DNA of 64,000 nucleotides from Bacteroidia bacterium (GCA_016787705.1 JAEUTP010000008.1:806001-870000); one strand, 5' to 3'. Positions 27,135 through 37,978 are shown, counted from the first letter of the stretch. Numbers and translations: made by a program. The notes: generated by a model not told the origin, from the sequence alone.

Positions 27135-30100
27135 TTAATCTTCTTTTTTCTCTTCCTCTTCTTCAACGGCGCTAAATTGTTTCATCTTTCTTAAGAAGTC
27201 ATCTTTCTTTTTAGGATTTGTTATATCAAAACTGTATGAAGGCCCCTTATCCACATCCATCTTCTTGTTCTTGCTCTTCATTTCTTTAATGTCTTTATTA
27301 AATTGATCGTTACTGCTTAATGCCAACATTTTTCCGTTATTGTAACTAAAATAGTACCAGGTATTGGCATCGGCCTCAAGATATATTTCCATCAGATCTT
27401 TATTCAGGCCTCTTTTCTTTGTGATCATAACATGGCCCTTCATATAACGGAAGATCTCTGTTTTTAAAATATTGCCAACGCCTATTTGCCCTTCTGATAA
27501 ATAAGAATTTAGTTTTGTGTTGTAAACCATTTTTACATCGTTCAACACAATGTTCTTTTCTAACTCATCCGGAAAACGTTTATAGTTACCATATAAATTC
27601 AATTCAGAAAGGGCCCTGTCACCTTTATCTTTTCCTAACACTTCAATTAAACCATGATTAAACAGGTCGCCCTCAAACGGTGTAGGGTTAAGGGTTCCAA
27701 GGTACAGCTCAAAATCTTTTGCCATTTTACGAATGGCGCTGCTTTCAAAAAAGAAATCGATCACCATCATTAAATTAAAATTAATACTGTCTTTAACTGT
27801 TTTGTAAGTAGCGTTACCAACATTCAATAATTTTACCTGCCCAAGATCTGCACTTAAATTATACCTTCCTTCGGTATATATTTCGCAATTGCTGGTATTC
27901 AAACTCACATAATTACCGGGTAAACTCATCTCTAATAATTTTTCTTTGTTAGAGATCTCGTACATATCATTTTCTTTATCGTAAGTTAAAACACCATCGC
28001 CTTCAATTACATCTTTAGAACTTCGTGCGCCCTGTAAGGATAAGAACGAGGCATATACCATGTTTGTATCGGAGTTGTAAAACAAACCTGTGCCTATAGG
28101 CGCACCTTTTACATCCAATGCTTTTTTAGGAATAGGTATCTGGATATCTTTTGGATTGATCTCACCTGTAAATTGTAAATAGGCCTTACCGATCTTATTA
28201 CAGTTGTTTACGATCTTGGTTCCCCCTTCGTAAAATAAAAATTCGTTGGTGGCAAATAAATACACTTTACCTGCAAAACTGAAGTGATCGTTAAACTGAA
28301 ATTTTTCCTTATCATCGATCAAACCTTCAGAAATTGTTTGCCCTGTGGTATCCGGCCGAATAGTATTGAATTTGATGAGGTAAGCTTTTTCGTTCTCATC
28401 TAAGTATTGATATTCACCCGACGCTAAATAACTTCTTCTGCTAAAAATATTGGCAGTTGTGTTACGAATGGTGTGAAACTTGGTAACTGTATTTGCAAGA
28501 ATAGATGAGTTTCTTAACGTATCCATAACCGCGTTTTTAAAAATGGTAACATCGCCGTTGTTGGGGAATATCCTGGCATCGGCCACATTTATAAACGGTA
28601 CGTTCTTACATTTAATAATGTATTTTTTTAAGTTGTATTTGGCACCTGGCGCAAAAAAGCGGAGCGAATCCTGATTAGGATGAATACTTATAAATTCCGG
28701 CCCTTCCAGGTCTAAACCTTTTTCAGCTGCCTCTGTATCAATTTTTTTCTGGGTATCGCCTAGCTCCATCTCTTCCGAATCCATATACCATTTAAAACGG
28801 TCCATAAAGGCAATGTATTTGTTCTTATCAAATTTCACATAAGAGCCTTCACCATTGGTAATAAAATCACCCACACGTTGATCAAAATCTATTTTTGCAT
28901 TTACGTTTACTGTACTAAAGGTAAAACCATCCTCATCAAAAGCTTTTAAATGGAAGTTAGCCGTATCGCTAAACATACGCCGCTTTACAAACAATATTTT
29001 ACCGGAGGTTAGATCTGCTTTCTCGAATTCGGCTTTTCCGTTACCGGTAAGTTCTTTGTAGGTAAGATCAAAGCGGCCTTTAAAACTTATGTTTTCTTTA
29101 TAGGCCCTAAATGGTTTTTTAATATCAAAAGCCTGTAAAAGATCTTTGTAAGGCATAAAATGTAAACGCACGGTATCGCCATGTGCTGTAGGAAATTCCG
29201 GATTCTCTCCTTCTTTCACATCAAACGTATTGGCTATACCATTGGCACTATCCGGAAAGAAAATAAGATCGGGTACTGTTGAATGACTGGCGCTGAAATT
29301 GAGGTCACCACCGCCGCGCAAACCTTTATCACTTAAACGTATCTCCTGGTCGAAGTTAGCCTTGCCACCGTAAAGGGGATAACCACCGGCAGGTGTTTGC
29401 CTTATAAAACCGAGTGAATAATCTTTTTGTAAGGTTAATACTTCTCTAAAATCAGGAAAGATACCAGCGGACGAGAATGTACCGTCAAACCGTAAGCCCT
29501 CGTTTCGGAAGTTATCCAAGCTATCAATGGCAAACGGATCTAACTTAAAGTAGAATTTATCTTTATTGTAAACGCCTTTAAAAATGCTACGTTTATCGTA
29601 AAAGGCGTAACTTTCTTTAAAGCTGGTAAACGATGGAAAGGTTGGTGCACGGCCCCAACCGCTTTTATTCTTAGGCGCGTCAATACGTAATTCTCCATTC
29701 ACATTCTCAATTAATGTTTTAACTTTTTTAAATGGAATGTTACCGTTAATATCAGGCTCAAAGGCTTCTACGTATATCTTTATAGAATCAATGGTTTTCA
29801 TTTTAACTTTGAATTCTTCGTAATCAAAAATAAAATCCTTGCCAATGAATTCAAATTTACCGGAAGAGAGCGTGCCGTTAAATAACATTTCGCGGTTCTT
29901 CTTTAAAACCAACTCACCGTTTTTAGGGAACATAAATACTTTTTGGGTATCGCTCAATAAAATTTGCTTCACACCACGAACCGTTAGATCGTAATTTAAT
30001 AAATTTAAAGAAGCGTTATCCTGGCCTTGTATAACTGAATGAAGCGTTATAACGTCGTAATCGTGCTTGTGTTTTAAGTTGTCGGCATAATCAAATAAAC

Positions 30101-31631
30101 GCTGCCTTACTTTTATCATATCGGTCTCAGCATCATAATAGATCAAACCGTAAATAGCCATTTTAAAAATAATGGGACGAAGATCTACCGCTAAAAATTT
30201 AATGTACTTGGCAAAATCAACTGTGGTAAATTGCGCCGGCTTATCGTTTGCAGTATAATATTCTATCATTTTAGCGATAGGACTAACGGTTTCTTTACCT
30301 TTTATATTTTCTGATTTTTCGCGTGTATAAAAATCACTCGATTCAAAAAAAGCTTCACCCTGAAAATTATTTGGCAAAAAATTAAATACCATTTTTGGTT
30401 CATCCAGCTGCCAAAGTATTTGCTCAAAATACATATCGTATTTATGAAACGAATTAGAGAAAGGAGTTTTTTGTAAACCATCCTCGCCACGTAAAATAGT
30501 TACCAAACGTTTGTCTACCTGGTAAGTAAAACTTAAACCCGGATGATAAATGGTATCTTTATTTAAAAAGAATTTTACAATACCGGGGTTGGCAACAATT
30601 CTTTCTTTACTCATGCCAAACGAGCGCGCAGCAATTTCGAGAAACTTAACGCCATTGCGCTTAAAAATGATGCGTGCCGGGTTAGCATTGGTACCGGAGC
30701 CTACAAACTTAGGGCCGCGCATACCAAAACCACCATCGTAATCTACATCAGGATAAATATTTTTTACAACCAAACGTTTGCTGTATGAATCAAAACGCGG
30801 GTAAGTTAATTCACCGTTTTCGGTAATGATCCTGTCGGAAAAACGTCCTACCTGTGGTTTGTCAAAAAATTGTTTACCAACAAAAGTAGCTGTATCGCTG
30901 GCATAATTTCCTGTTTTGCAATCAATGGTATAACGTTTAATGGTGGCATACACTTCTTTATCCAAACCACAACGCTCCCAGCTTATTTTACCGCTCTTTC
31001 CAACAAAATTTCCTATTTGTGGATAAAAAACACCATTTGTATTTTCAATAGCAATACTATCACCACGAGGGTTAACACCAATTAATGTAATATCTTTAAA
31101 TGTGATTTTTGGAATGGTATCGTAATCAAATTTATAACTTGGCTCTAATGAATAATACACGTACGATGGTGTTTTATAAAACGCGTTGTAACGAAACATA
31201 TTTTCGCCAAGTACAATAAGCTCTTGCGTGCCGCCAATACCTTTTTTGCCAAGAATTTTCATTAAGCAGGTTTGCCAGTTTTCGAATGTTTCGTGCGGTA
31301 TTTTTTTTTCGAGCGCAGTATAAAGTGCGGTAAAGTAACCGGTAATGTATGGTACAGGTTTAAGGCGCTTAACTGCCATGGCGTTACAGGCTTTTATAGT
31401 TGCTTCTTTATAATAACCCGCAATGTAATTTTCTTCCCAGTATTTGGTAAACGTACGCATGTATGTTTCTGCTTCCAGGCGATTAGAGGTGTTTTCAATA
31501 AAATAATTATTTAAGTCATTTATAAATTTTACGGTATCGTTAGATAATTGAGTTCCTTTTTGCGAATGAACAAAAAAAGAAAAAAGCATAAATGCCAGGG
31601 CCAGGAGTTGTTTATTGAACTTGCAAAACAT
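27135..31631 (-). CDS. Giant exported protein of unknown function (1498 aa)
   Basis: Signal peptide (FNKQLLALAFMLFSFFVHSQ) then almost 1480 residues of mainly beta-rich sequence with many repeated turn-like phrases (FEFIGKDF, FNGTLSSGKF, LRGGGDLNFSASHS, GKAEFEKADLTSGKI). The pattern suggests a long beta-helix or stacked-sheet periplasmic protein, somewhat like AsmA/TamB- or LptD-type bridges, though no such domain is recognised. The C-terminus is short and acidic (EEEEEKKED), with no T9SS sorting domain and no terminal Phe. It starts the operon, 68 nt before the ABC transporter gene. Function not known. Confidence 0.78.
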   Translation of the reverse strand: MFCKFNKQLLALAFMLFSFFVHSQKGTQLSNDTVKFINDLNNYFIENTSNRLEAETYMRTFTKYWEENYIAGYYKEATIKACNAMAVKRLKPVPYITGYFTALYTALEKKIPHETFENWQTCLMKILGKKGIGGTQELIVLGENMFRYNAFYKTPSYVYYSLEPSYKFDYDTIPKITFKDITLIGVNPRGDSIAIENTNGVFYPQIGNFVGKSGKISWERCGLDKEVYATIKRYTIDCKTGNYASDTATFVGKQFFDKPQVGRFSDRIITENGELTYPRFDSYSKRLVVKNIYPDVDYDGGFGMRGPKFVGSGTNANPARIIFKRNGVKFLEIAARSFGMSKERIVANPGIVKFFLNKDTIYHPGLSFTYQVDKRLVTILRGEDGLQKTPFSNSFHKYDMYFEQILWQLDEPKMVFNFLPNNFQGEAFFESSDFYTREKSENIKGKETVSPIAKMIEYYTANDKPAQFTTVDFAKYIKFLAVDLRPIIFKMAIYGLIYYDAETDMIKVRQRLFDYADNLKHKHDYDVITLHSVIQGQDNASLNLLNYDLTVRGVKQILLSDTQKVFMFPKNGELVLKKNREMLFNGTLSSGKFEFIGKDFIFDYEEFKVKMKTIDSIKIYVEAFEPDINGNIPFKKVKTLIENVNGELRIDAPKNKSGWGRAPTFPSFTSFKESYAFYDKRSIFKGVYNKDKFYFKLDPFAIDSLDNFRNEGLRFDGTFSSAGIFPDFREVLTLQKDYSLGFIRQTPAGGYPLYGGKANFDQEIRLSDKGLRGGGDLNFSASHSTVPDLIFFPDSANGIANTFDVKEGENPEFPTAHGDTVRLHFMPYKDLLQAFDIKKPFRAYKENISFKGRFDLTYKELTGNGKAEFEKADLTSGKILFVKRRMFSDTANFHLKAFDEDGFTFSTVNVNAKIDFDQRVGDFITNGEGSYVKFDKNKYIAFMDRFKWYMDSEEMELGDTQKKIDTEAAEKGLDLEGPEFISIHPNQDSLRFFAPGAKYNLKKYIIKCKNVPFINVADARIFPNNGDVTIFKNAVMDTLRNSSILANTVTKFHTIRNTTANIFSRRSYLASGEYQYLDENEKAYLIKFNTIRPDTTGQTISEGLIDDKEKFQFNDHFSFAGKVYLFATNEFLFYEGGTKIVNNCNKIGKAYLQFTGEINPKDIQIPIPKKALDVKGAPIGTGLFYNSDTNMVYASFLSLQGARSSKDVIEGDGVLTYDKENDMYEISNKEKLLEMSLPGNYVSLNTSNCEIYTEGRYNLSADLGQVKLLNVGNATYKTVKDSINFNLMMVIDFFFESSAIRKMAKDFELYLGTLNPTPFEGDLFNHGLIEVLGKDKGDRALSELNLYGNYKRFPDELEKNIVLNDVKMVYNTKLNSYLSEGQIGVGNILKTEIFRYMKGHVMITKKRGLNKDLMEIYLEADANTWYYFSYNNGKMLALSSNDQFNKDIKEMKSKNKKMDVDKGPSYSFDITNPKKKDDFLRKMKQFSAVEEEEEKKED

Positions 31632-31791
31632 AGATAAAATTATTTAACCAAATATAATTAATCAATCAGGTAAATAATAATAATTTTAGGTTTTTTAGAC
31701 CGATATGTGTTTTGTTGCAGGGCCGGGTTGGTTTAAAAGTATAAACAAGGCAATGTTACAATTTAATTTTTCTTAACTTGCAATAAAATTG

Positions 31792-31799
31792 TATGTTTG
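31792..31799 (+). promoter_or_regulatory. -7 box before SiaB-like gene; possibly leaderless
   Basis: TATGTTTG is an exact TAnnTTTG -7 box, but no TTG lies 17-23 nt upstream. It ends only 7 nt before ATG at 31807, so transcription would start at or next to that ATG. This favours ATG 31807 over the TTG at 31801. Confidence 0.4.
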
Positions 31800-31806
31800 A
31801 TTGATA

Positions 31807-32931
31807 ATGAACGGACCTGATAGCCAGAAATATTTATCTATTGCTGAATTATTTAACGTTTTAAATAATTACCAACTTAACTATGCCTATAATGGCGATT
31901 TTACGAACGATCTTACCGAACGTATTCTGGCGCTTGCCGAAACAAATATGGAAGTGGAAAGTGAATCGCTAAAGATCAAAAAAAAGGTATATTTTATTAT
32001 TGTAGAGTCGCTTCAAAATATTACAAGGCACCAGGGCAGTAGTAAAGATTCGCGTTTACTGGATGGCTTTTTCTCGATACATAAATTTTTAGGCGGCTAT
32101 CTTATTGGCTCCGGTAACGAGGTAGAGAATAGTCATATTGCTTCACTTTCGCAAAAGTTGGACAAGGTAAACTCAATGAACGCCGATGAGTTAAAAGATT
32201 ATCAGAAAGAGGTTTTAAGCGCCGGAGGATTTTCTGAAAAAGGTGGTGCCGGCCTTGGTTTGATAGAGATGGTAAGAAAAAGTGGCAATAAACTTTCTTA
32301 TGATTTTAAAAAACTGGATGAACAAAACTCCTATTTTTATTTTCAATCAAAGATCACCGAAGCACAGGCAGTTGAGAACACTGTTATTGAGCAGCATAAT
32401 TACGATGTTGTAAAAAATGTGCATGAGGCTGTAATTGATAATAATTTAAAGATCTTTTTCCAGGGGCAGTTCAGGCATGAGAATGTGCGCAGCCTTTTAT
32501 CAATGGCCGAGGGCAGTATTTATTTGACAGAAAACTTTAGCTTTAAAAAAACATCGGTTGCAATAATGATAGAATTGTTACAAAACATTAGCTATCACGC
32601 AGCGGGAATAAATAACAGCGAAGAGCGCCCGGGTTTGTTTATGGTGGCCGATAATAACAATGTTTGCTCTTTAATAACCGGCAATTACATTGAAAACGCA
32701 AAAATAGATGAGGTAATTAAAAAAATAGATTTTGTAAATTCGTTAGATCATGCTGCTATAGAAAAATTGTACCTTGAAACTATTGTACTTGAACAGGATG
32801 AACAAAAGCGTGGCGCAGGACTTGGATTTATTGATATACGCATTAAGAGTAAAAATAAAATAGAAATAGAACTTGTACCTTATAAAGATGATAAATCGTT
32901 TATCATTATAAAAGCTAATATAAGTTATTAA
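31807..32931 (+). CDS. SiaB-like kinase with two tandem domains (DUF6272 type)
   Basis: 374 residues from ATG 31807 (the frame also opens from TTG 31801). Two copies of the same domain: residues about 1-190 and 195-374. Each has a helix with IVESLQNITRHQG or MIELLQNISYHAAG and a Gly-rich loop KGGAGLGLIEM or KRGAGLGFIDI, like the N- and G-boxes of GHKL ATPases. In Pseudomonas, SiaB phosphorylates SiaC. It is followed 2 nt later by a SiaC-like gene, and the TPR-SpoIIE phosphatase is convergent. The duplication is unusual. Confidence 0.85.
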   Translation: MNGPDSQKYLSIAELFNVLNNYQLNYAYNGDFTNDLTERILALAETNMEVESESLKIKKKVYFIIVESLQNITRHQGSSKDSRLLDGFFSIHKFLGGYLIGSGNEVENSHIASLSQKLDKVNSMNADELKDYQKEVLSAGGFSEKGGAGLGLIEMVRKSGNKLSYDFKKLDEQNSYFYFQSKITEAQAVENTVIEQHNYDVVKNVHEAVIDNNLKIFFQGQFRHENVRSLLSMAEGSIYLTENFSFKKTSVAIMIELLQNISYHAAGINNSEERPGLFMVADNNNVCSLITGNYIENAKIDEVIKKIDFVNSLDHAAIEKLYLETIVLEQDEQKRGAGLGFIDIRIKSKNKIEIELVPYKDDKSFIIIKANISY

Positions 32932-32933
32932 GC

Positions 32934-33311
32934 ATGGATATATTTAGATTTGATGCCACTGAAGACCTTCCATCTGTTATGTTTGATAACAGTAAAGGTG
33001 TTTTTGAGATATCAAAACGTTCTCTGCCCGAGAATGCCATTCTTTTTTACGAACCGTTAATTGAGCATGTAACCGAATATTTAAGAGCGCCAAAAGAAGA
33101 GACTAATGTGATACTTCATTTTGATTACATAAGCACTTCCTCAACAAAGCAGGTTATGAAAATGATTATGCTGTTTGATGAATTGAGTAAAACAAAAAAA
33201 GTAAATTTAAACTGGAATTATGATAATGGTGACACGGATATGCTGCAAACCGGCAGCAGACTTGAGAAATTGACCGGTATGAAATTTATTTTTAACGAGA
33301 TCAAACCTTAA
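32934..33311 (+). CDS. SiaC-like regulatory phosphoprotein (DUF1987)
   Basis: 125 residues. The N-terminus DATEDLPSVMFDNSKGVFEISKRS, then HFDYISTSSTKQVMKMIMLFD, is the SiaC/DUF1987 pattern; the Thr/Ser cluster (STSSTK) is the expected phosphorylation region. SiaC is a STAS-like switch protein whose phosphorylation is set by SiaB (kinase) and SiaA (PP2C phosphatase). It starts 2 nt after the SiaB-like gene and overlaps the convergent phosphatase gene by 11 nt at its 3' end. Confidence 0.9.
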   Translation: MDIFRFDATEDLPSVMFDNSKGVFEISKRSLPENAILFYEPLIEHVTEYLRAPKEETNVILHFDYISTSSTKQVMKMIMLFDELSKTKKVNLNWNYDNGDTDMLQTGSRLEKLTGMKFIFNEIKP

Positions 33312-35547
33312 AGCCAATTACCAAAACATCATCAATTTGTTTTGATTCCCCTTTCCAGTCTTCAAACGTTTCTTCTAAAACATAATGTTGTTTATCAATA
33401 GACAAGGAATAAATATGGGCCAGTAATTTTTCAAAACGTGAGCTCAGAAACTTTTTATTATTTGGTCCGCCTATCTGGTCAATATAACCATCTGTAGTAA
33501 GGTAAATCATTTCATTCTCTTTTAAGATCAATTCAACCGCTTCAATTTTTTGTGTTTTATCTACTGCAAATATTCCGTTAATAGAGCTTATTTGCGGCTT
33601 GATTTCTTTTGCTCCCATTTCATCAACAATGTATAATGATTGATTAGCCCCAACAAACGAAAGTTTTTTTGTTTTATGATTTAACCGGCAAATGGAAATA
33701 TCCATTCCATCTGTATTCAGCTCGTCTTTTTCTTTATTGGCTAGTGTTGTAGCAAGACTTGTGGCAAGCGCATTGATAATCTTTGCAGGATCGTTTATTT
33801 TTTTATGAATAATGATCTCGTTCAGTAAAGTACTACCAACCATACTTAAAAACGCACCTGGCACGCCATGGCCGGTACAATCTGCAACTACAATGAAGGA
33901 GTTATCGCCTTGTTTTGAGTACCAGTAAAAATCGCCGCTTACAATATCTTTTGGGATGTAACTTATAAAAAGATCGGGCAGGTTGACAGTCATTTCTTCT
34001 TCAGCAATAAGAATAGATTCCTGTATACGTTTAGCGTAATTTATACTTGAAATAATTTGTGTTTGTTTTTCTTCTACCAAAACTTTCTGATGTTCAACTT
34101 CCTGTTTTTGTTGTAAGATAATTTTGTTTGCTTTTTGTTTGTGCCGATTGCTTCTAAAAATAAAAATGGCAAGTACTAACGTAAAAATAAAAGCAATAAT
34201 AAATAAATTACGTATTTGTTTTTGGCGGTGGCTTTCTTCTCTTGCAAGCGCTTGTTTTTGTTCTTGTTCAAGTTTAGACTGCGCTTCTTTTTGATCGAAC
34301 TCGTAGTTCATTTCGGCACGAATGCGTTTTTCATTATCCTCCAGCTTCATTAAACTATCGCGAAATTGAATATAAGTACGATAATTAGCTAACGACACTT
34401 CAAAATTACCTGCTAATTTTTCTACCTCCGAAAGATCTCGGTACACCTGTCCGATTCCTTCTAACTGTCTTATTTTTTGATAAAGTAATAACGCTTCATT
34501 TAGGTATTTTCTTGCTTCGTTTAAAGCAAAGGTTTTTCCGCTATTGTTTTCCGGACTTTTGGCTAAGGCTATGTACGTAGAAGCAATGTTGGCATTTATA
34601 AGGGCTAGTTCGGCACGGTTACCAAGCTCTTCAAAGATCTTCATTGCATTGAATTGCATTTCGAACGATTTTTTAAAATTACCTTCTGCATCAAAAATAT
34701 TAGAAATGTTAAGATAGGCAATAGCTATATTTTTTTTGTTGCCGGTAATTTGCGCAAACTTTAAAAATTTATAGAAGTAGATGAAGGCTTCTTTGTTCTT
34801 TCCTTGTTCGGCATAAACCGTACCAATGTTTGAATAAGAAATACCCATAGCGTTTGTATCGCGCATAGCTGTACTTAACTCTAATGTTTTGTTGTAGTAT
34901 TCTAGGGACCTTTCAAAATCGGCCTGCCTGTCATAAACAATACCTATGTTGTTATAAATGGTGAGCAGGTCTTCTTTAGAGTTAAGCGCATCTGCCAACT
35001 TAAGCGCTTTGTAATAATATTCCATCGATGCATCCAGCTTATCCTGCGAACTCAGGATCTCACCAATTTTATTTAAACAAATCGTCGTTTTATAATTGTC
35101 GCCTAACTCCTCTCTCAACACAAGCTCTTTTTTATATTGCACCAATGCACCCGCATAACTTTCCTGCATTTCTAACGTGTAAGCAATACTTTGTATAGCA
35201 TTAGCCAGCCAGTTTTTTGAAACAGAAATATCTAAAGCGCTTACCATTTTTTCGGCCATTATTTTTGAAATGGTGGCGTATTTTATCGCTTTCGAATAAT
35301 CGCGCCGAGCAACATATTCTTTGCTTAAATTAATAAGGGTATTTATGCGAATAGTATCATCCAAACCCGCCAACGATGATTCTGCATTGAGTGTTTTAAT
35401 ATCTGCCAATAAAGAATCTATTATACGCGTTTGCGCTTTTATCCCTGTTAATGAAAAGATAAGTAGAATAGATAAAAAACAATAAATGTGATTAATATTA
35501 GGTTTCACTGGTTTTTTGCTGAAACGAAGAAAAACTAAATTTAGCAC
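33301..35547 (-). CDS. TPR-SpoIIE (PP2C-type) phosphatase, SiaA-like
   Basis: 748 residues from GTG at 35547; another GTG at 35508 gives a cleaner signal peptide start (MKPNINHIYCFLSILL). A signal sequence precedes seven or so TPR repeats (about 60-400), a coiled coil (405-450), a membrane helix (about 452-470), a second coiled coil, and a C-terminal SpoIIE phosphatase (510-748) with SGDFYW, DCTGHGVPGAFLS, NTDGMDIS, LTTDGYIDQIGG and KQIDDVLVIG as metal-binding blocks. TPRs would face the periplasm and the phosphatase the cytoplasm. It probably dephosphorylates the SiaC-like protein. Confidence 0.88.
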   Translation of the reverse strand: MLNLVFLRFSKKPVKPNINHIYCFLSILLIFSLTGIKAQTRIIDSLLADIKTLNAESSLAGLDDTIRINTLINLSKEYVARRDYSKAIKYATISKIMAEKMVSALDISVSKNWLANAIQSIAYTLEMQESYAGALVQYKKELVLREELGDNYKTTICLNKIGEILSSQDKLDASMEYYYKALKLADALNSKEDLLTIYNNIGIVYDRQADFERSLEYYNKTLELSTAMRDTNAMGISYSNIGTVYAEQGKNKEAFIYFYKFLKFAQITGNKKNIAIAYLNISNIFDAEGNFKKSFEMQFNAMKIFEELGNRAELALINANIASTYIALAKSPENNSGKTFALNEARKYLNEALLLYQKIRQLEGIGQVYRDLSEVEKLAGNFEVSLANYRTYIQFRDSLMKLEDNEKRIRAEMNYEFDQKEAQSKLEQEQKQALAREESHRQKQIRNLFIIAFIFTLVLAIFIFRSNRHKQKANKIILQQKQEVEHQKVLVEEKQTQIISSINYAKRIQESILIAEEEMTVNLPDLFISYIPKDIVSGDFYWYSKQGDNSFIVVADCTGHGVPGAFLSMVGSTLLNEIIIHKKINDPAKIINALATSLATTLANKEKDELNTDGMDISICRLNHKTKKLSFVGANQSLYIVDEMGAKEIKPQISSINGIFAVDKTQKIEAVELILKENEMIYLTTDGYIDQIGGPNNKKFLSSRFEKLLAHIYSLSIDKQHYVLEETFEDWKGESKQIDDVLVIGFKV

Positions 35548-35668
35548 ATATTTGCAGCGGCTTAAAATATTTTTTAACAGTTATAGCCTTATTTCAGGCT
35601 AATTTGTTCATTAAAAAAAAGCTTAAGCAGCCTTTAAAATCAATATCTTTAAGCCTTTAATTTTAACT

Positions 35669-37900
35669 ATGGCAACACTTAAATATTCAGAGCAATTAGC
35701 GGATGTAGAACAGGCAAAGAGCCTTGGACTTTTACCTGAAGAATTTGATAAGATAAAAGAGATATTGGGCAGAACGCCTAATTTTACTGAGGTTTCAATT
35801 TTTTCGGTTATGTGGAGCGAGCATTGCTCTTATAAAAATTCAATTACCTGGTTAAAAACATTGCCTAAAGATGGCCCGCATATGCTGGCTAAAGCCGGTG
35901 AAGAAAACGCAGGATTGGTAGATATTGGCGATGGTCTGGCATGTTGTTTTAAAATAGAATCGCATAACCACCCAAGTGCTATTGAGCCTTATCAGGGTGC
36001 TGCAACGGGTGTTGGCGGTATTAACCGCGATATTTTTACGATGGGGGCCCGCCCGATTGCGCAATTAAATTCTTTACGTTTTGGAGATCTTAGCTCTGCT
36101 AAAACACAGTGGTTGCTTAAAGGTGTAGTTAAAGGCATTGGTGATTACGGCAATGCTTTTGGTATACCAACGGTTGGCGGCGAAGTGTTTTTTGATGAAT
36201 GTTACAACGTAAATCCATTGGTAAACGCTATGAGCGTAGGCATTGTAAAGCAAGGAGAAACTGTTAGTGCTACTTCTTATGGCGTTGGTAACCCTGTATT
36301 TATTGTAGGATCATCAACCGGTAAAGACGGTATTGCCGGCGCTGCTTTTGCCAGTAAAGATCTTACCGAAGATTCGGCAAAAGACCTTCCATCTGTGCAG
36401 GTGGGCGATCCTTTCCAGGAAAAATTACTATTGGAAGCTACTTTAGAAGTTATTAAAACCGGCGCAGTTGTTGGTATGCAGGATATGGGTGCTGCGGGTA
36501 TTACCTGCTCAACCTCCGAAATGAGTGCCAAAGGCGAGCATGGCATGAACATTTGGTTACATAAAGTGCCAACGCGCCAGGCAGGAATGCATCCTTTTGA
36601 AATTTTATTATCAGAATCACAAGAGCGTATGTTGGTGGTGGTTGAAAAAGGAAAAGAAGCTATTGTAAAAGCGGTATTTGATAAATGGGACCTTAACTGC
36701 GAGCAAATTGGTGAAGTAACCGCCGGCGACCGTTTAAAATATTACATGAACGATGAGCTGGTTGCAGATGTGCCTGCGGGCGTATTGGTATTAGGCGGTG
36801 GCGCACCGGTTTACAAACGTGATTATAAAGAACCTGCGTATTACGCAGAGTCTAAAAAGTTTGATATCAATTCTGTTTTTGAACCAACTGATCTTAAACC
36901 TATCATGCAATATTTGGCTAAACATCCAAATTTAGCAAGCAAACGTTGGGTTTATAATCAATACGATAGTATGGTTGGCACAATAAACATGAGCACTAAT
37001 AAACCAAGCGATGCTGCCATTGTAAACATTAAGGGCAGCAAAAAAGGTTTAGCTATGACTGTTGATTGCAACAGCCGTTATGTAAATGCAGATCCTGAAG
37101 TTGGTTGCGCTATTGCGGTGAGTGAAGCGGCCCGTAACATTGTTTGCAGCGGCGGTTTACCAAGTGCTGTAACTAATTGCCTGAATTTTGGTAATCCTTA
37201 CAATCCTGAAGTGTATTGGCAATTTGTTGGCTCAATAAAAGGCATGAGCAGTGCTTGTTTAAAATTTCAAACCCCGGTTACGGGCGGTAATGTTAGTTTT
37301 TATAATCAATCAAGTTACGAAGGTCCTGTATTTCCAACACCTACTATTGGTATGATTGGTATTGTGGAAGATAAAGCTTTACAAACAACTTTGGATTTTA
37401 AAAATGAAGACGATATCATTTACTTAATTGGCGAAAGCAAAAATGATATCTCTTCATCTGAATATTTATACAGCTATTGCAAAGTAAAGAACAGCCCGGC
37501 GCCGTATTTTAATTTAGATGCAGAGTACAATGTGCAACAAGCAATTAAAGCTGTTATTAAATACAAATTAATTAATTCAGCGCATGATATTAGCGATGGC
37601 GGTTTATTTATGACACTTTTAGAAAGCGCTATGGTAAACAATTTAGGTTTTGAAATTGCTACTGATATTGCTATCCGTAAAGATGCTTTCTTGTTTGGTG
37701 AGGCTCAAAGCAGGGTATTAGTAAGCGCTTCGGCTGATAATGCTTTAAAACTGGAAACTGAATTAAAAAAACAAAACATCCCGTTCTCTAAATTAGGAAC
37801 TGTAAAAGGTAAATCAATTGTTATTGATGCCATAAATTACGGAACCGTTAGTGATTACAAGCATTCTTTTGATACAAGTATTGAAGGTTATATGAATTAA
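35669..37900 (+). CDS. purL: Phosphoribosylformylglycinamidine synthase subunit PurL
   Basis: 743 residues, the small (single-domain-set) PurL size. Conserved blocks are [14 protein letters not shown] (catalytic His), [23 protein letters not shown] sequence, [13 protein letters not shown] and [13 protein letters not shown], and a second AIRS-type half ending in [10 protein letters not shown]. It converts FGAR to FGAM in purine synthesis and works with PurS and PurQ, which are not in this window. Followed by a strong terminator. Confidence 0.97.
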   Translation: MATLKYSEQLADVEQAKSLGLLPEEFDKIKEILGRTPNFTEVSIFSVMWSEHCSYKNSITWLKTLPKDGPHMLAKAGEENAGLVDIGDGLACCFKIESHNHPSAIEPYQGAATGVGGINRDIFTMGARPIAQLNSLRFGDLSSAKTQWLLKGVVKGIGDYGNAFGIPTVGGEVFFDECYNVNPLVNAMSVGIVKQGETVSATSYGVGNPVFIVGSSTGKDGIAGAAFASKDLTEDSAKDLPSVQVGDPFQEKLLLEATLEVIKTGAVVGMQDMGAAGITCSTSEMSAKGEHGMNIWLHKVPTRQAGMHPFEILLSESQERMLVVVEKGKEAIVKAVFDKWDLNCEQIGEVTAGDRLKYYMNDELVADVPAGVLVLGGGAPVYKRDYKEPAYYAESKKFDINSVFEPTDLKPIMQYLAKHPNLASKRWVYNQYDSMVGTINMSTNKPSDAAIVNIKGSKKGLAMTVDCNSRYVNADPEVGCAIAVSEAARNIVCSGGLPSAVTNCLNFGNPYNPEVYWQFVGSIKGMSSACLKFQTPVTGGNVSFYNQSSYEGPVFPTPTIGMIGIVEDKALQTTLDFKNEDDIIYLIGESKNDISSSEYLYSYCKVKNSPAPYFNLDAEYNVQQAIKAVIKYKLINSAHDISDGGLFMTLLESAMVNNLGFEIATDIAIRKDAFLFGEAQSRVLVSASADNALKLETELKKQNIPFSKLGTVKGKSIVIDAINYGTVSDYKHSFDTSIEGYMN

Positions 37901-37948
37901 TATTCTTAATCCCTTGCAGTGCTTTAAGCGCAGTAAGAGGTTTTCATA

Positions 37949-37978
37949 AAAAAGGCTTCAGAATTCTGAAGCCTTTTT
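37949..37978. terminator. Terminator after purL
   Basis: Perfect 30-nt palindrome AAAAAGGCTTCAGAA (37949-37963) with its complement (37964-37978); the hairpin would close over GAATTC. T-tracts on both strands; it separates purL from the convergent DUF4142 gene. Confidence 0.88.
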
